Shown one piece after another: positions 42,409 to 53,369 of a DNA stretch of 64,000 nt; position 1 is the stretch's first letter; every line of letters begins with the position of its first letter. Origin of the DNA: Haloarcula salina (lineage in GTDB: Archaea > Halobacteriota > Halobacteria > Halobacteriales > Haloarculaceae); the NCBI RefSeq assembly GCF_010119195.1, contig NZ_WRXL01000002.1:62001-126000 (forward strand). Direction: 5' to 3'. The notes under the pieces are model-generated. The model saw only the letters and a program-made list of their open reading frames with translations, ran no database searches and was not told the origin of the DNA. Both the position numbers and the translations under genes were made by a program.

Positions 42409-43380
42409 TCACGCGACGGGGAGGTCCTGCTCCGCTTCCAACAGCTCGTGGTAGCGGTTTCGGATGGTGACCTCGGAGATGTCGGCGACCTCGGAGACGG
42501 CGGCCTGCGTGGTCTTCTCGTTGGTCAGGAGTGCGGCGGCGTAGACGGCGGCGGCGGCGAGGCCGACCGGCGACTTCCCGGAGTGGACGCCCTGCTCCTT
42601 GGCGTTCTGGAGGAGCTGGCGGGCGCGGTGCTCGGCCTCGTCGGAGAGTTCGAGCGAAGAGGCAAAGCGCGGCACGTAGCTCTCGGGGTCAGCGGGCCGG
42701 ACTTCGAGGCCGAGCTCGCGGACGACGTAGCGGTAGGTCCGCGCGATCTCGCTCTTCTCGACGCGGGAGACTTCCGTGATCTCGTCGAGCGAGCGCGGGA
42801 CGCCCGCCTGCCGCGCGGCGGCGTAGACAGAGGCCGTCGAGACGCCCTCGATGGAACGACCGGGCAGGAGGTCCTCGTCGAGCGCGCGGCGGTAGATGAC
42901 GCTGGCGGTCTCGCGGACGTTCTCCGGGAGACCCAGGGCGCTCGCCATGCGGTCGATCTCGCCCAGCGCCTGCTTGAGGTTGCGCTCCTTGGAGTCGCGG
43001 GTACGGAAGCGCTCGTTCCACTTGCGCAGGCGCTGCATCTTCTGGCGCTGCTTGCCCGACAGGGAGTTGCCGTAGGCGTCCTTGTCTCGCCAGTCGATGT
43101 TGGTCGAGAGGCCCTTGTCGTGCATCATGTTCGTCGTCGGCGCGCCGACGCGGGACTTCTCGTCTTTCTCGCTGGAGTCGAACGCGCGCCACTCGGGGCC
43201 GCGGTCGATCTCGTCGGACTCGACGACGAGGCCGCAGTCCTCACAGACCGTCTCGCCGTGCTCGTCGTCGATGACGAGCGAGCCGCTGCATTCCGGACAC
43301 GCCGTGGCCGTCGATTCGGTCGATTCGGTCGACTCCGTCTGTTCCTCACGTTGCTGTCGCGTCAGTGTGTGTTCACTCAT
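42409..43380 (-). CDS. tfb: Transcription initiation factor TFB
   Basis: A 323-residue TFIIB homologue. The N-terminal zinc ribbon has ACPECSG and CEDCGLV (about 28-49), followed by the B-finger/linker (GPEWRAFDSSEKDEKSR). Two cyclin repeats start at about 130 and 225 and include the HTH segments SLDEITEVSRVEKSEIARTYR and QAAVSEVADISEVTIRNRY. A short Thr/Ser/Glu repeat (TESTESTEST) precedes the ribbon. Haloarchaea carry several TFBs with separate regulons. The ATG at 43380 is used. A strong TATA (ATTTAATAA, minus) lies at 43462-43470, implying an approximately 60-base leader. Confidence 0.94.
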   Translation of the reverse strand: MSEHTLTRQQREEQTESTESTESTATACPECSGSLVIDDEHGETVCEDCGLVVESDEIDRGPEWRAFDSSEKDEKSRVGAPTTNMMHDKGLSTNIDWRDKDAYGNSLSGKQRQKMQRLRKWNERFRTRDSKERNLKQALGEIDRMASALGLPENVRETASVIYRRALDEDLLPGRSIEGVSTASVYAAARQAGVPRSLDEITEVSRVEKSEIARTYRYVVRELGLEVRPADPESYVPRFASSLELSDEAEHRARQLLQNAKEQGVHSGKSPVGLAAAAVYAAALLTNEKTTQAAVSEVADISEVTIRNRYHELLEAEQDLPVA

Positions 43381-43461
43381 TGGTTGCGAAGGCGGGGGCT
43401 CACCGGGTAGGATACGTCGTAAAACCCGGAGGCAGTCGGTAATACTGTGTTCCAACGAAAG

Positions 43462-43470
43462 TTATTAAAT
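43462..43470 (-). promoter_or_regulatory. TATA box of tfb
   Basis: ATTTAATAA on the minus strand, centred at 43466. Initiation would fall near 43439, leaving a leader of about 59 bases, unlike the leaderless genes elsewhere in the window. Confidence 0.45.
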
Positions 43471-43662
43471 GGTTTCGGTATCCGGTCAGATATCCACCGC
43501 ACACGTCACGAGACGTACGTTTGGGGCACTCACCCATGCCGATTAAAGTAACAATGATGAGGGTTACCCGGTCGCTGTCGTTCACGCGGATCGCAGTCCG
43601 TCAGTTCGGCAGTGACTATCCGAAATCGACGGTCTCGGTGATAGCCACTGCAGCGGTCCGTC

Positions 43663-45483
43663 TCAGTCGTTGGTCTCCGGTTCGACGGCCTCGGCCGTTC
43701 GGGACTCCTCGACCGCCGTCGTCAGCGAGACGTTGAGCCAGGCCATCGAGCCCAGGCCCCCGGCGATGGTGACGCCGTTCTTGACCGCGTGGTCGACGAT
43801 GGAGACGCCGAGCGCTGCGGCGACGCCGACCGGTGTCAGCGACGCGACGATGACGGTGAACGCGCCCTCGTAGAGGCCGATGCCGCCGGGCGTCAGCGGC
43901 AGCACCTTCGCGAGGTTCCCGACGCTGACGGCGAAGAAGCCGACGGCGACCAGCGAGGGCGTCAGCCCGTAGCCGAAGGCCTCGAAGACGATCAGCGCCG
44001 TGACCACGTCGAGCGTCCAGATGAGCAGGCTGCCCGCGCCGACGCGGGCGAAGGCCGGGCCGTCCGCGGCGACGGTCTGGACGTCGCCGACGAACCGCTC
44101 GACGACGCCCGCGACGTAGTCGGCGTAGGAGTCCTCACTCAGGCGGCCGACGACCGTCCGGACGAAGTTCCGGTCCGTGCGGGCGCTCCCGACGATGACG
44201 GCGACCGCCGCGATTGCCGCGAGGCCGACCCCGCCGGCCACCGCGACGGCCGTCCGTCCGCTGCTCGCCGCGTCGCCGCCGACCGACCCGCCCGAGAGCG
44301 CCGACAGCAGTTCGCCGGCCGACCCCGTCGCGGCCAGACCCATCATGACGACGCCGGCGAGCAGCGTGATGGTCAGCAGGTCGAAGACGCGCTCGACGGC
44401 CAGCGACGCGAAGCCGCTGGGGTAAGGGATCGAGCGGCGGGCCTTCACGACGTAGGCCCGGACAGCGTCGCCCGCCCTCGCGGGGAACACGAGGTTCCCG
44501 GTCTGGCTGATGAATACAGCGCCGGTGAGGAACTGCCAGCGCTCGCGATACCCCATCGAGACGAGGATGTCCCGGTAGCGCAAGCCACGGAGCGGCCAGG
44601 AGGCGGCGTAGACGAGCGCCGAGAGCGCCACGACCTCGGGGGCCGCGCCGGCCATCTCCGCCAGCACCCGCTCGGGGTTCAGGTACTGCGTCATCAGGAG
44701 GAGGGCGAGCACGACGAGCATCGTGCCCGCGCCCAGCGACACCTCGCGCGTGATGCGCGGGCTGACCGACAGCTCCCAGAACGTCCGGAGGATCTGGCTG
44801 CCCATGCCGAAGACGTCGCGGACGATGTCGACCTTCGAGTCGCCCTTGGGCGTCCAGTCGACCGGGAACTCCTTGACCCGGTAGCCGTCGCGCTGGGCCT
44901 TGACGAGCAGTTCCGTGTCCCAGAACCAGTGCTCGTCCTGCACGCGGGGCAGCAGCGTCTCCAGCGCCGTCCGGTCGAACGCCTTGAAGCCGCACTGGTG
45001 GTCTCGCAGGTCGGACCGCAGCACCGTCCGGACGAGCGCGTTGTAGCCGAAGCTCGGGACGCCGCGCTTGGCCGGCCGGTCGGCGCGGTTCTCGGGGAGC
45101 CATCGGGATCCAGTCGCCACGTCGTAGCCCTCGACCCGGATCGCGTCCACGAGCTCCTGAAGGTGGTCCATGTCCGTCGCGAGGTCCGTGTCGAAGTACA
45201 CCAGCGTCTCGCCGACGGCCCGCTCGAACGCGTACTCGAGCGCGCCGCCGCGACCGAGGCGCTGGTCGCTGTGGACGTGGCGGACGCGATCGTCCTCGCG
45301 CGCGAGCCGCGTCGCGATCTCCGGCGTCCGGTCGGAGCACCCGTCCTCAGCGACGATGACCTCGTACGTGCCCTCGGGGAGGAAGGCGTCGAGCGTCGCG
45401 AGCGTCGTCGAGACCGTTTGCTCGATGGTGTCCGCCTCGTTGTAGGCGGGGAGGACGACGCTCACCTCGACGCCGGAACTCAT
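43663..45483 (-). CDS. GT2 glycosyltransferase fused to a flippase-like (LPG-synthase-type) membrane domain
   Basis: A 606-residue protein. Residues 1-230 are a family 2 glycosyltransferase (SVVLPAYNEADTIEQ, VIVAEDGCSDRT, metal site YFDTDLATDMDHL, acceptor motif CGFKAFDRTALE), as in dolichyl-phosphate sugar transferases. After a TM-rich linker the C-terminal half (about 270-590) has at least seven helices with LRGLRYRDIL, ISQTGNLVFPARAGDAVRAYVV and PLTPGGIGLYEGAFT, the signature of lysylphosphatidylglycerol synthase TM/UPF0104 proteins. It may make and handle a lipid-linked sugar. The start at 45483 gives MSSGVEVSVV, normal for GT2. Confidence 0.88.
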   Translation of the reverse strand: MSSGVEVSVVLPAYNEADTIEQTVSTTLATLDAFLPEGTYEVIVAEDGCSDRTPEIATRLAREDDRVRHVHSDQRLGRGGALEYAFERAVGETLVYFDTDLATDMDHLQELVDAIRVEGYDVATGSRWLPENRADRPAKRGVPSFGYNALVRTVLRSDLRDHQCGFKAFDRTALETLLPRVQDEHWFWDTELLVKAQRDGYRVKEFPVDWTPKGDSKVDIVRDVFGMGSQILRTFWELSVSPRITREVSLGAGTMLVVLALLLMTQYLNPERVLAEMAGAAPEVVALSALVYAASWPLRGLRYRDILVSMGYRERWQFLTGAVFISQTGNLVFPARAGDAVRAYVVKARRSIPYPSGFASLAVERVFDLLTITLLAGVVMMGLAATGSAGELLSALSGGSVGGDAASSGRTAVAVAGGVGLAAIAAVAVIVGSARTDRNFVRTVVGRLSEDSYADYVAGVVERFVGDVQTVAADGPAFARVGAGSLLIWTLDVVTALIVFEAFGYGLTPSLVAVGFFAVSVGNLAKVLPLTPGGIGLYEGAFTVIVASLTPVGVAAALGVSIVDHAVKNGVTIAGGLGSMAWLNVSLTTAVEESRTAEAVEPETND

Positions 45484-45576
45484 TGCCCTATGGTTGCGAG
45501 AGCGACACAAAAGTACCTTCTGTTCGGCTCGAACCGCGGTCGACCGACGAAATCGGCACGCTCGCAGCCAGCACCG

Positions 45577-47292
45577 TCAGTCCGCGCCCTCGGGCGACCG
45601 CGCGGTCACGAACTTCGCGAGGTCATCGTCCACTTCGCCGGCGGTCTGGTAGGGCCGACCGACGAGGATGTCGCCGGCGCGGCTCTTCCCGACGCCCGGA
45701 ATCGTCGCCAGTTCCGCCATCGACGCGCTGTTGAGGTCGAGCGGGTAGGGGACGCCGGTCACGGAGCGGTAGCCGTGGTCGGTGACGGCCACGTCGATGG
45801 TCCGCCCGAGTTCGCGCTCGCCGGGGATACCGACCAGCAGCGGGTAGGTGCCCAGCTGCCGGCCGAACGTCTTTCCGTCCTGATGGTACTCCAGGTGCAC
45901 GTCGGGCAGGACGGTCCCCGGCGGCGCGACCCGCTGGAGCATCGGATTGTCGATCTCCTCGCGGACCTCGCGCTTGTACTGCTTGAACAGCTTCTTGTGG
46001 TCGCGGGCGATCTCCGCGCCGGTGTCGGCCATGTCCGTCCCCTCGAAGGCCATCACCTGGCGGATGTTCACCCGGCGGAGCATCAGTCCCTCGTCGTAGA
46101 CGCGCTGGAGGAACCGCTTGTTGTGTTCGAACGTCTCCTTCGTCTCGCCTTTCAGCCCGTGGACGAGGTTGATGCCGGGCAGCAGCTTCGGAAGGCGGCG
46201 GGCGGCGTCGTCGCCGAAGTTCGGAGCAGTATCCGACTCTCCTCCAGGCCGCCAGCCGGCCACCTCGTTGACGATCTTCACCGCCTCGAAGCACTGGTCG
46301 GCGGTGACGTTGAGGTTGTTGTCGCTCATCACGTTCGGGTCGGCCGACTCCAGGCCGAAGGCGGCGGTGTCGCCGGGCGTGTTGTGCTCGGCGATGATGC
46401 GGATTCCCTCGCGGGCCTTCTCGGGCCACTTCACGACCGTGATGGGGTTCATGTTGTCGAGGTGGAGCGTCTCCAGATCCGGGGCCACCTCGCGGATGCC
46501 GCCGTAGAGCCGTCGGAGCGCGTCGGGGTTCGGGGCCTCGCCGTCGCCGCCGTAGGCGAGGATGTCGGCCTGCCGGCCCAGCCGAAAGTGTCCGACGCCG
46601 CGGTCGGAGAGGGCGTCCACCTCGTCGACGACGCTCTCGGGCGGGCGGAAGTCCGGGTCGCCGTACATCGGCTCCGTGCAGAACGAACACCGGTACGGAC
46701 AGCCCCGGGAGGTCTCCAGTTCGCAGATGAGGTAGTCGGGGTGGTTCGGGTGCTGTTCGACGACGAACGCGCCGGCGCGGGCCCAGCGGGTCTCCTCCTC
46801 GACCGAGCGGTAGCGGTCGTTGAACCCCTCCAGCCCGGAGTCGACGAGGTCGTACACCGCGGCCTCCACGTCGGCCATCGCCAGGAAGTCGAAGTCCAGA
46901 TCGTCGCGCGCCGTCTCGCTCGCGCCCTCGTTGGCCTCGCCGACGCCGAAGCGGACGGGACCGCCCATCAGCGAGGCGCCGTTCGCCGTCCAGGCGAGCT
47001 TTCGCACCTCGTCGGGCTCGGCCGGCGTCCCGCCGACGTACTTGCCGGGCACGGTCATCCCGCCGACGTACACGAGCAGGTCCGCCTCCTCCACGTCGCG
47101 CCAGACGGCGTTGTCATCCCGGAGTTCGTCGATGGTGTGGTACGTGATCTGCTCGCGGGGGACGCCGGCGTCGACCATCGCGCCGGCGGCGTACCGCGGG
47201 TACGTCGAGACGTACGGCGGGACCCCGAAGTGCGCGGGCTCGTCGACGTAGCCGTCGACGATGGTCACGTCGAGCGTCTCGGGGTCGGTCAT
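45577..47292 (-). CDS. Radical SAM protein with C-terminal helix-hairpin-helix
   Basis: A 571-residue protein. The N-terminal region (about 1-180) is like a cobalamin-binding-type Rossmann domain (LDVTIVDGYVDEP, LLVYVGGMTVPGK). The radical SAM cluster is GCPYRCSFCTEPM (about 203-215, CxxxCxxC), followed by barrel motifs such as TLHLDNMNP. The last 70 residues include SASMAELATIPGVGKSRAGDIL, an HhH motif usually found in DNA-binding proteins. The substrate is unknown; homologues occur across haloarchaea. Follows the DUF4112 gene by 45 bases. Confidence 0.86.
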   Translation of the reverse strand: MTDPETLDVTIVDGYVDEPAHFGVPPYVSTYPRYAAGAMVDAGVPREQITYHTIDELRDDNAVWRDVEEADLLVYVGGMTVPGKYVGGTPAEPDEVRKLAWTANGASLMGGPVRFGVGEANEGASETARDDLDFDFLAMADVEAAVYDLVDSGLEGFNDRYRSVEEETRWARAGAFVVEQHPNHPDYLICELETSRGCPYRCSFCTEPMYGDPDFRPPESVVDEVDALSDRGVGHFRLGRQADILAYGGDGEAPNPDALRRLYGGIREVAPDLETLHLDNMNPITVVKWPEKAREGIRIIAEHNTPGDTAAFGLESADPNVMSDNNLNVTADQCFEAVKIVNEVAGWRPGGESDTAPNFGDDAARRLPKLLPGINLVHGLKGETKETFEHNKRFLQRVYDEGLMLRRVNIRQVMAFEGTDMADTGAEIARDHKKLFKQYKREVREEIDNPMLQRVAPPGTVLPDVHLEYHQDGKTFGRQLGTYPLLVGIPGERELGRTIDVAVTDHGYRSVTGVPYPLDLNSASMAELATIPGVGKSRAGDILVGRPYQTAGEVDDDLAKFVTARSPEGAD

Positions 47293-47337
47293 ACCCGTCG
47301 CTTGACGCTCGACACTCAAAACCGTGTCTGGTCGGCC

Positions 47338-47682
47338 TCAGTCGTCGGCGTCGAGGGCCGCCGCGAGGAGGTTCGCGTTCTTCACGTTAGCCTTCCAGTA
47401 GGCGTCGAAGAAGTCGCCGACGAACGGGACGCTCCCGAGCAGCGTGTCCAGCGCGACGTTGAACAGCATCCGGACCAGCGTCCGCTTGCGGACGCCCAGT
47501 CGGGCGGCCTCGGCGACGATGTACAGCGAGCAGAGCGCGGCCAGCACGTCGCCGACGAACGGGACGAGGCCCAGCAGCGGGTCGAGACCGACGCGGAAGC
47601 CGGTTCCGGGGACGCGGACGCTCTCGTCGAGCAGGTGGGCGATCGTTCGGACGCGGCCGAGCGCCGGCGGTTCGGTCGCCAT
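47338..47682 (-). CDS. DUF4112 family membrane protein
   Basis: A 114-residue protein. The double LLGLVPFVGDVLAAL (about 35-49) and LLGSVPFVGDFFDAY (about 80-94) are the repeated motif of DUF4112, each at a hydrophobic helix. The ATG at 47682 gives the normal N-terminus. Possibly co-transcribed with the radical SAM gene 45 bases downstream. Function unknown. Confidence 0.85.
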   Translation of the reverse strand: MATEPPALGRVRTIAHLLDESVRVPGTGFRVGLDPLLGLVPFVGDVLAALCSLYIVAEAARLGVRKRTLVRMLFNVALDTLLGSVPFVGDFFDAYWKANVKNANLLAAALDADD

Positions 47683-47745
47683 ACGTCGTCCACGACGGGA
47701 CGGACCAAGGAAGTGTCGGTCAGGCAAACAGTCGGCACGGTCGGC

Positions 47746-49701
<1,956 letters not shown>

Positions 49702-49786
49702 AGACGGTCATTGGGGCGGAAACTGAAATATGGCGGCTTTCGTCGCAGAAGTACCGGCGACCCGTCGCGGCCGCGGACCCGCCCGG

Positions 49787-50584
49787 TCAGACGTAGATGT
49801 GGCCCTCGCTCTCGGGGCCGGACAGCGGCGGGGCGGCCCCGTCGGCGAGGCGGGCGGCGGAGACGGCGGCGGCCAGCGAGTCGAGCGCGTCGTGGCTGTC
49901 GAGGTACGACCCGCGGTGCTCGCCGAGCGCGACGCTACAGGCCTCGACCGCCGCGACGTTGGCCTCCCGGCGCGGGCGCGCTCCGTCGGCGTTCTTGTAC
50001 CCCTCGCGGTAGCAGCCCAGCCAGCCGAAGGTCGCGGCGGGGTACACCTCCGCGACGACCGTGTCTGCGTCCCGTTCTTGCATCGGAACGACGGCCGTCG
50101 AGTCGTCGTCTCGAAGCTTCCCGAGCACGTCGCGGACGCCGTAGAGCGTCATGCTCCGGGTCCGATTGGTGTAGGGGCAGAGCGCGCCCCGACGGAAGTC
50201 CGTCTCCCGGCGGAGGTCACGGCTGCCAGCGACCATCTCGGCGGTGTGTCGGCAGACCTCCGAGAGCGACTCCGGGTCGGTGGGTCCGCCGGCGCTCGCC
50301 ACCCAGTCGACGAACCCAGCCCACGTCCCGCCGCACTGGGCGTCGAGCAGCGCCTGCGGGAGGCTGAACGGGAAGTCGAGCCCGGCCGCATCGACCTCGT
50401 CGTCGGCGATGCGGGCGACCAGTCCGGCGTGGGCCGCCTCGCGGTCCCGGCCCCACCGGTCGGTCCCGCGGTAGCAGTCCTCGACGCGCAGTCCGTCGGC
50501 CGTCGGCGTCGCCTCGGTGACCCAGAGCGCGTCGCCGGCGGCCGCCGCGCCGCTGAAGTCGACACCGAGGACCAGTGAACACAT
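49787..50584 (-). CDS. DUF429 domain protein
   Basis: A 265-residue protein with an RNase H-like pattern: LVLGVDFSGAAAAGDALW at the start supplies the first acidic residue, AGLDFPFSLP the second, and SHDALDSLAAAVSAARLADG near the end the third. These Asp positions suggest a metal-dependent fold typical of DUF429, whose activity is not established. Divergent from the small zinc-finger/Hsp20 pair. Confidence 0.82.
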   Translation of the reverse strand: MCSLVLGVDFSGAAAAGDALWVTEATPTADGLRVEDCYRGTDRWGRDREAAHAGLVARIADDEVDAAGLDFPFSLPQALLDAQCGGTWAGFVDWVASAGGPTDPESLSEVCRHTAEMVAGSRDLRRETDFRRGALCPYTNRTRSMTLYGVRDVLGKLRDDDSTAVVPMQERDADTVVAEVYPAATFGWLGCYREGYKNADGARPRREANVAAVEACSVALGEHRGSYLDSHDALDSLAAAVSAARLADGAAPPLSGPESEGHIYV

Positions 50585-50732
50585 ACCACCCAGTTCGATG
50601 GAATCGACATCAATGTTGGGACCCGTCGGTTCGACGCTTTCCAGCGTTCACCGACGCCGGGCGCGCCGCGGTCACGGCCTGGGCCTCGCCCCGTCCGTAA
50701 GGGGTTTGTCCGCGACGGACCAACGGAATACT

Positions 50733-50891
50733 ATGCCAGCCACGATGGAGGTCGTCTGCACGGACGACGACTGCGAACTCGACATGTTCGAGATGCACTA
50801 CACGTACGACATGCCGGACGATGTCGAACTCGCGGCGTTCTCGTGTCCGTACTGCGGCGGGACCGAGTGCCTGGACGAGATCGAGCTATGA
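50733..50891 (+). CDS. Small zinc-finger protein
   Basis: A 52-residue acidic protein with CTDDDC (about 9-14) and CPYCGGTEC (38-46), which together can bind one zinc. A second Met at residue 5 is an alternative start. Its stop overlaps the Hsp20 start (ATGA), so the two are co-translated. Family of haloarchaeal zinc-binding microproteins (DUF7559-like); role unknown. Confidence 0.72.
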   Translation: MPATMEVVCTDDDCELDMFEMHYTYDMPDDVELAAFSCPYCGGTECLDEIEL

Positions 50892-51388
50892 TCCGGGATA
50901 TCGGGTCGTCCATCGGCAACGCCATCTTCGAGAACCTGGGGCGGGCCGCGAGTCGCGTCCAGGAGAACAAATCCCTGCCGTCGGACCTGCTGGAGTCCGA
51001 CGACGCCTACCTCGTCGTCTTCGACACCCCGGGCGCGACGGCCTCGGACATCCAGGTGCGTTACGTCGACGACCGCGTCGAAGTCCGCGTCGACCGCTTC
51101 CGGGAGTTCTACGAGGGCTTCGACATGCGCTACCCCGGCCGCGGCCTCTCGCTCGACGGGAGCGTCACCCTCCCCGGGGACGCCGACGTCGACCCGGAGA
51201 CGGCTCGGGCGACGCTCAAGAGCAACGGGACGCTCCACGTCCGCGTCCCGAAAGTCGCGGAGTCGGCCGAAGACGACGAGGACGAATCCGCCGAAGACGC
51301 CGTCGAATCGGGCGACGAGACCGACGTGGCCGTGGACACCGCCGATGCCGACGACGCTGACGAGCAGACCGACGGGACCGAGGACTGA
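50888..51388 (+). CDS. Hsp20/alpha-crystallin family protein
   Basis: A 166-residue small heat-shock protein. After an N-terminal helix (IGSSIGNAIFENLGRAASRVQ) the crystallin core runs from DDAYLVVFDTPGATASDIQV to TLKSNGTLHVRVPK, ending in the typical strand. A 45-residue acidic tail (EDDEDESAEDA and on) follows and lacks a clear I-x-I/V anchor. The ATG shares ATGA with the upstream zinc-finger gene. Confidence 0.86.
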   Translation: MIRDIGSSIGNAIFENLGRAASRVQENKSLPSDLLESDDAYLVVFDTPGATASDIQVRYVDDRVEVRVDRFREFYEGFDMRYPGRGLSLDGSVTLPGDADVDPETARATLKSNGTLHVRVPKVAESAEDDEDESAEDAVESGDETDVAVDTADADDADEQTDGTED

Positions 51389-51423
51389 GCGGCCGTCTAC
51401 GTTTTCTGACGCTGTCTTTCACC

Positions 51424-52524
51424 TCACCAGTCACGGGTGGGGTCGGCAAGCGCGTCGAACGACTCCGACCCGTCGAACCGGGTCGGGTCGACGCGGGCCG
51501 GCAGGTGCTCCGAGAGCGGATTCGGCCGGTCGAGCACGTCGGCCGCGAGGTAGTCGGCCATCGCCGGGGCGCGCATGAGCCCGTGGCCCTGCCACCCGGT
51601 CGCCACCCAGAGGCCGTCCGCGATCCGGCCGACGAGCGGGTCGCCGTCCGGCGTCGCCGTACAGAGGCCGGCCCACGACCGGTCCCGCGTCGGATCGAGC
51701 GTCGTCGACCGGGCGACGCGGGCCAGGCTCCGCTCGACGAACTCGGGATCCGCGTCCCGGTTCCAGTCCGCGGGGTCGACCTCGTGTGCGCCGTTCCCGA
51801 CGAGCAGGCCGTCGCCCTTCGGCCGCCAGTAGAACTCGGCCGTCGCGTCGTAGAACGAGGGCAGGTCGGCGTCCACCGGCGCTGTGACGAGCGCCTGCGC
51901 CCGGTAGGGTTTCACCGCGAGCGAGACATCGACGGCCGCGACCAACGGCGCGCTCGCGTGGCCGGCCGCGACCACGACGGCGTCGAAGTCGCGCGCCTCC
52001 GTGTCTGTTTCGACCGTCATCGGCGACGCCAGCGACGCCGTCGTTCCGGTCTCGATGGTCGCGCCGGCCTCGCGAGCGCGGTCAGCAAGCGTCGAGACGA
52101 CGCGCTCGGGGTCGAGGAGGCCGGCGTCGCGGGCGAGTCCCGCGACCTCGACCCCGCCGGTCGCGAGCGCGGGGTAGCGCTCGCCGAGTTCGCCCGGAGA
52201 GAGCGTCTCGACCGCGACGCCGTTCGCTCGCATCCCTTCGACCTGCTCGCGGACCGCCCGCGCGTCGCTCTCGTCGCGGGCGACCCAGACGTACGGCCGG
52301 GACTCGAACAGATCCAGATCGCGGTAGCGGGCAAGGGCGGCCCGGGCGACGCTCGCGTCCACGTCGTCGGCGAACGCGTCGTAGCAGATGCCCGCTGCGC
52401 GCCCGGTCGCGCCGCTGCCGAGTTCGGCGCGTTCGTAGACGGTCACCGACGCGCCGCGGCGAGCGAGCGCACCGGCGGTCGCCAGGCCGACGGCCCCGCC
52501 GCCGACGACGGCGACGGTGGTCAT
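51424..52524 (-). CDS. FAD-dependent oxidoreductase (DAO/glycine oxidase-like)
   Basis: A 366-residue flavoprotein. VAVVGGGAVGLATAGALARRGASVTVYE is the FAD-binding Rossmann entry (near 4-31). GSGATGRAAGICYD and VVVAAGHASAPL are conserved in D-amino acid oxidase-like enzymes, and the C-terminal GLWVATGWQGHGLMRAP is the second FAD contact. The start directly abuts the stop of the 52525-53310 gene, so the two are an operon. Substrate unknown; an amine or amino acid is likely. Confidence 0.9.
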   Translation of the reverse strand: MTTVAVVGGGAVGLATAGALARRGASVTVYERAELGSGATGRAAGICYDAFADDVDASVARAALARYRDLDLFESRPYVWVARDESDARAVREQVEGMRANGVAVETLSPGELGERYPALATGGVEVAGLARDAGLLDPERVVSTLADRAREAGATIETGTTASLASPMTVETDTEARDFDAVVVAAGHASAPLVAAVDVSLAVKPYRAQALVTAPVDADLPSFYDATAEFYWRPKGDGLLVGNGAHEVDPADWNRDADPEFVERSLARVARSTTLDPTRDRSWAGLCTATPDGDPLVGRIADGLWVATGWQGHGLMRAPAMADYLAADVLDRPNPLSEHLPARVDPTRFDGSESFDALADPTRDW

Positions 52525-53310
52525 CTACGGGAGGAAGGGGTCCAGTCCGCGTGCCGGGTAGCCGACGACGGCGTCCACGCCGAGGTCGTGCAGTCGCTCG
52601 GTCCGCTCGGCCACCGTCTCCACCGATCCGACGAGCGCGTAGTCGCGGACGGCCTGGGCCAGTACGTCGCGGGCGCGCCCCGTGGCGCGGCTGTCGGTCG
52701 GCGCGCCCTCGGGCAGCGCCTTTCGGACCGGCGCGCGCCGGGCGGCGTAGTCGCCGACGGCGTCGAGCACCGCGTCCTCGCTGGCCGAGAGGACCAGCGG
52801 CGCGTACACCGCGATGTCGCCCTCGAAGCCGGCTGTCCGGAGCGTCCGCACGTCACGGGCCGTGGTCCGCGAGAGGAGTTCGTACTGCGTCCCGCCGACG
52901 GCGAGCGCGAGCCGCTCGATGCCCTCCGTTCCGACCCACGGGTCGTCGGTCGCGTCGGCGGCGGCCCGCAGTCGCGGCGCGACGGCACGATTCACCTCGT
53001 CGTCCGAGAGGTAGGCGCTGTGGCCCGCGACGAGGACGCGCTTCGCGCGCGCCGGGAGCCGCTCGACCGCGCTCGCGTCGTCGAGCGGGTCGTAGCCGTC
53101 GGCTCGGATCGGCGTGGTGACGCGCACCTCGGCGTGGTCGGACAGCCGTTCGACGGCCTCCGGGGCCGGCACGTGGTCGGCCCCCTCGTAGTCGATGGCG
53201 AACGTGTCTACGTCGAGGTCGACCGCGCGTGACACGTCGACCTCGGTCGGCTTCAGCGCCACTGCGTCGATGCCGGCCGCGGCGAGTCGCGGCCCAGTGA
53301 GCGAAGTCAT
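52525..53310 (-). CDS. Luciferase-like (F420-type) barrel-related haloarchaeal protein
   Basis: A 261-residue protein without a fully recognisable family. The C-terminal block DYALVGSVETVAERTERLHDLGVDAVVGYP matches the end of luciferase-like monooxygenases (G-s-x-E-x-V-A-E-R). The N-terminal barrel strands (VALKPTEVDVSRAVDL, FAIDYEG) are atypical, and LALAVGGTQYELLSR lies where the cofactor loop would be. It is shorter than most such enzymes. Coupled to the FAD oxidoreductase gene downstream. Confidence 0.6.
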   Translation of the reverse strand: MTSLTGPRLAAAGIDAVALKPTEVDVSRAVDLDVDTFAIDYEGADHVPAPEAVERLSDHAEVRVTTPIRADGYDPLDDASAVERLPARAKRVLVAGHSAYLSDDEVNRAVAPRLRAAADATDDPWVGTEGIERLALAVGGTQYELLSRTTARDVRTLRTAGFEGDIAVYAPLVLSASEDAVLDAVGDYAARRAPVRKALPEGAPTDSRATGRARDVLAQAVRDYALVGSVETVAERTERLHDLGVDAVVGYPARGLDPFLP

Positions 53311-53369
53311 TCAGTTAGCCTATCACGTACCCGGGGTCGCAAAATCCTGTCGTTCTCGTCCGCCGGCAG

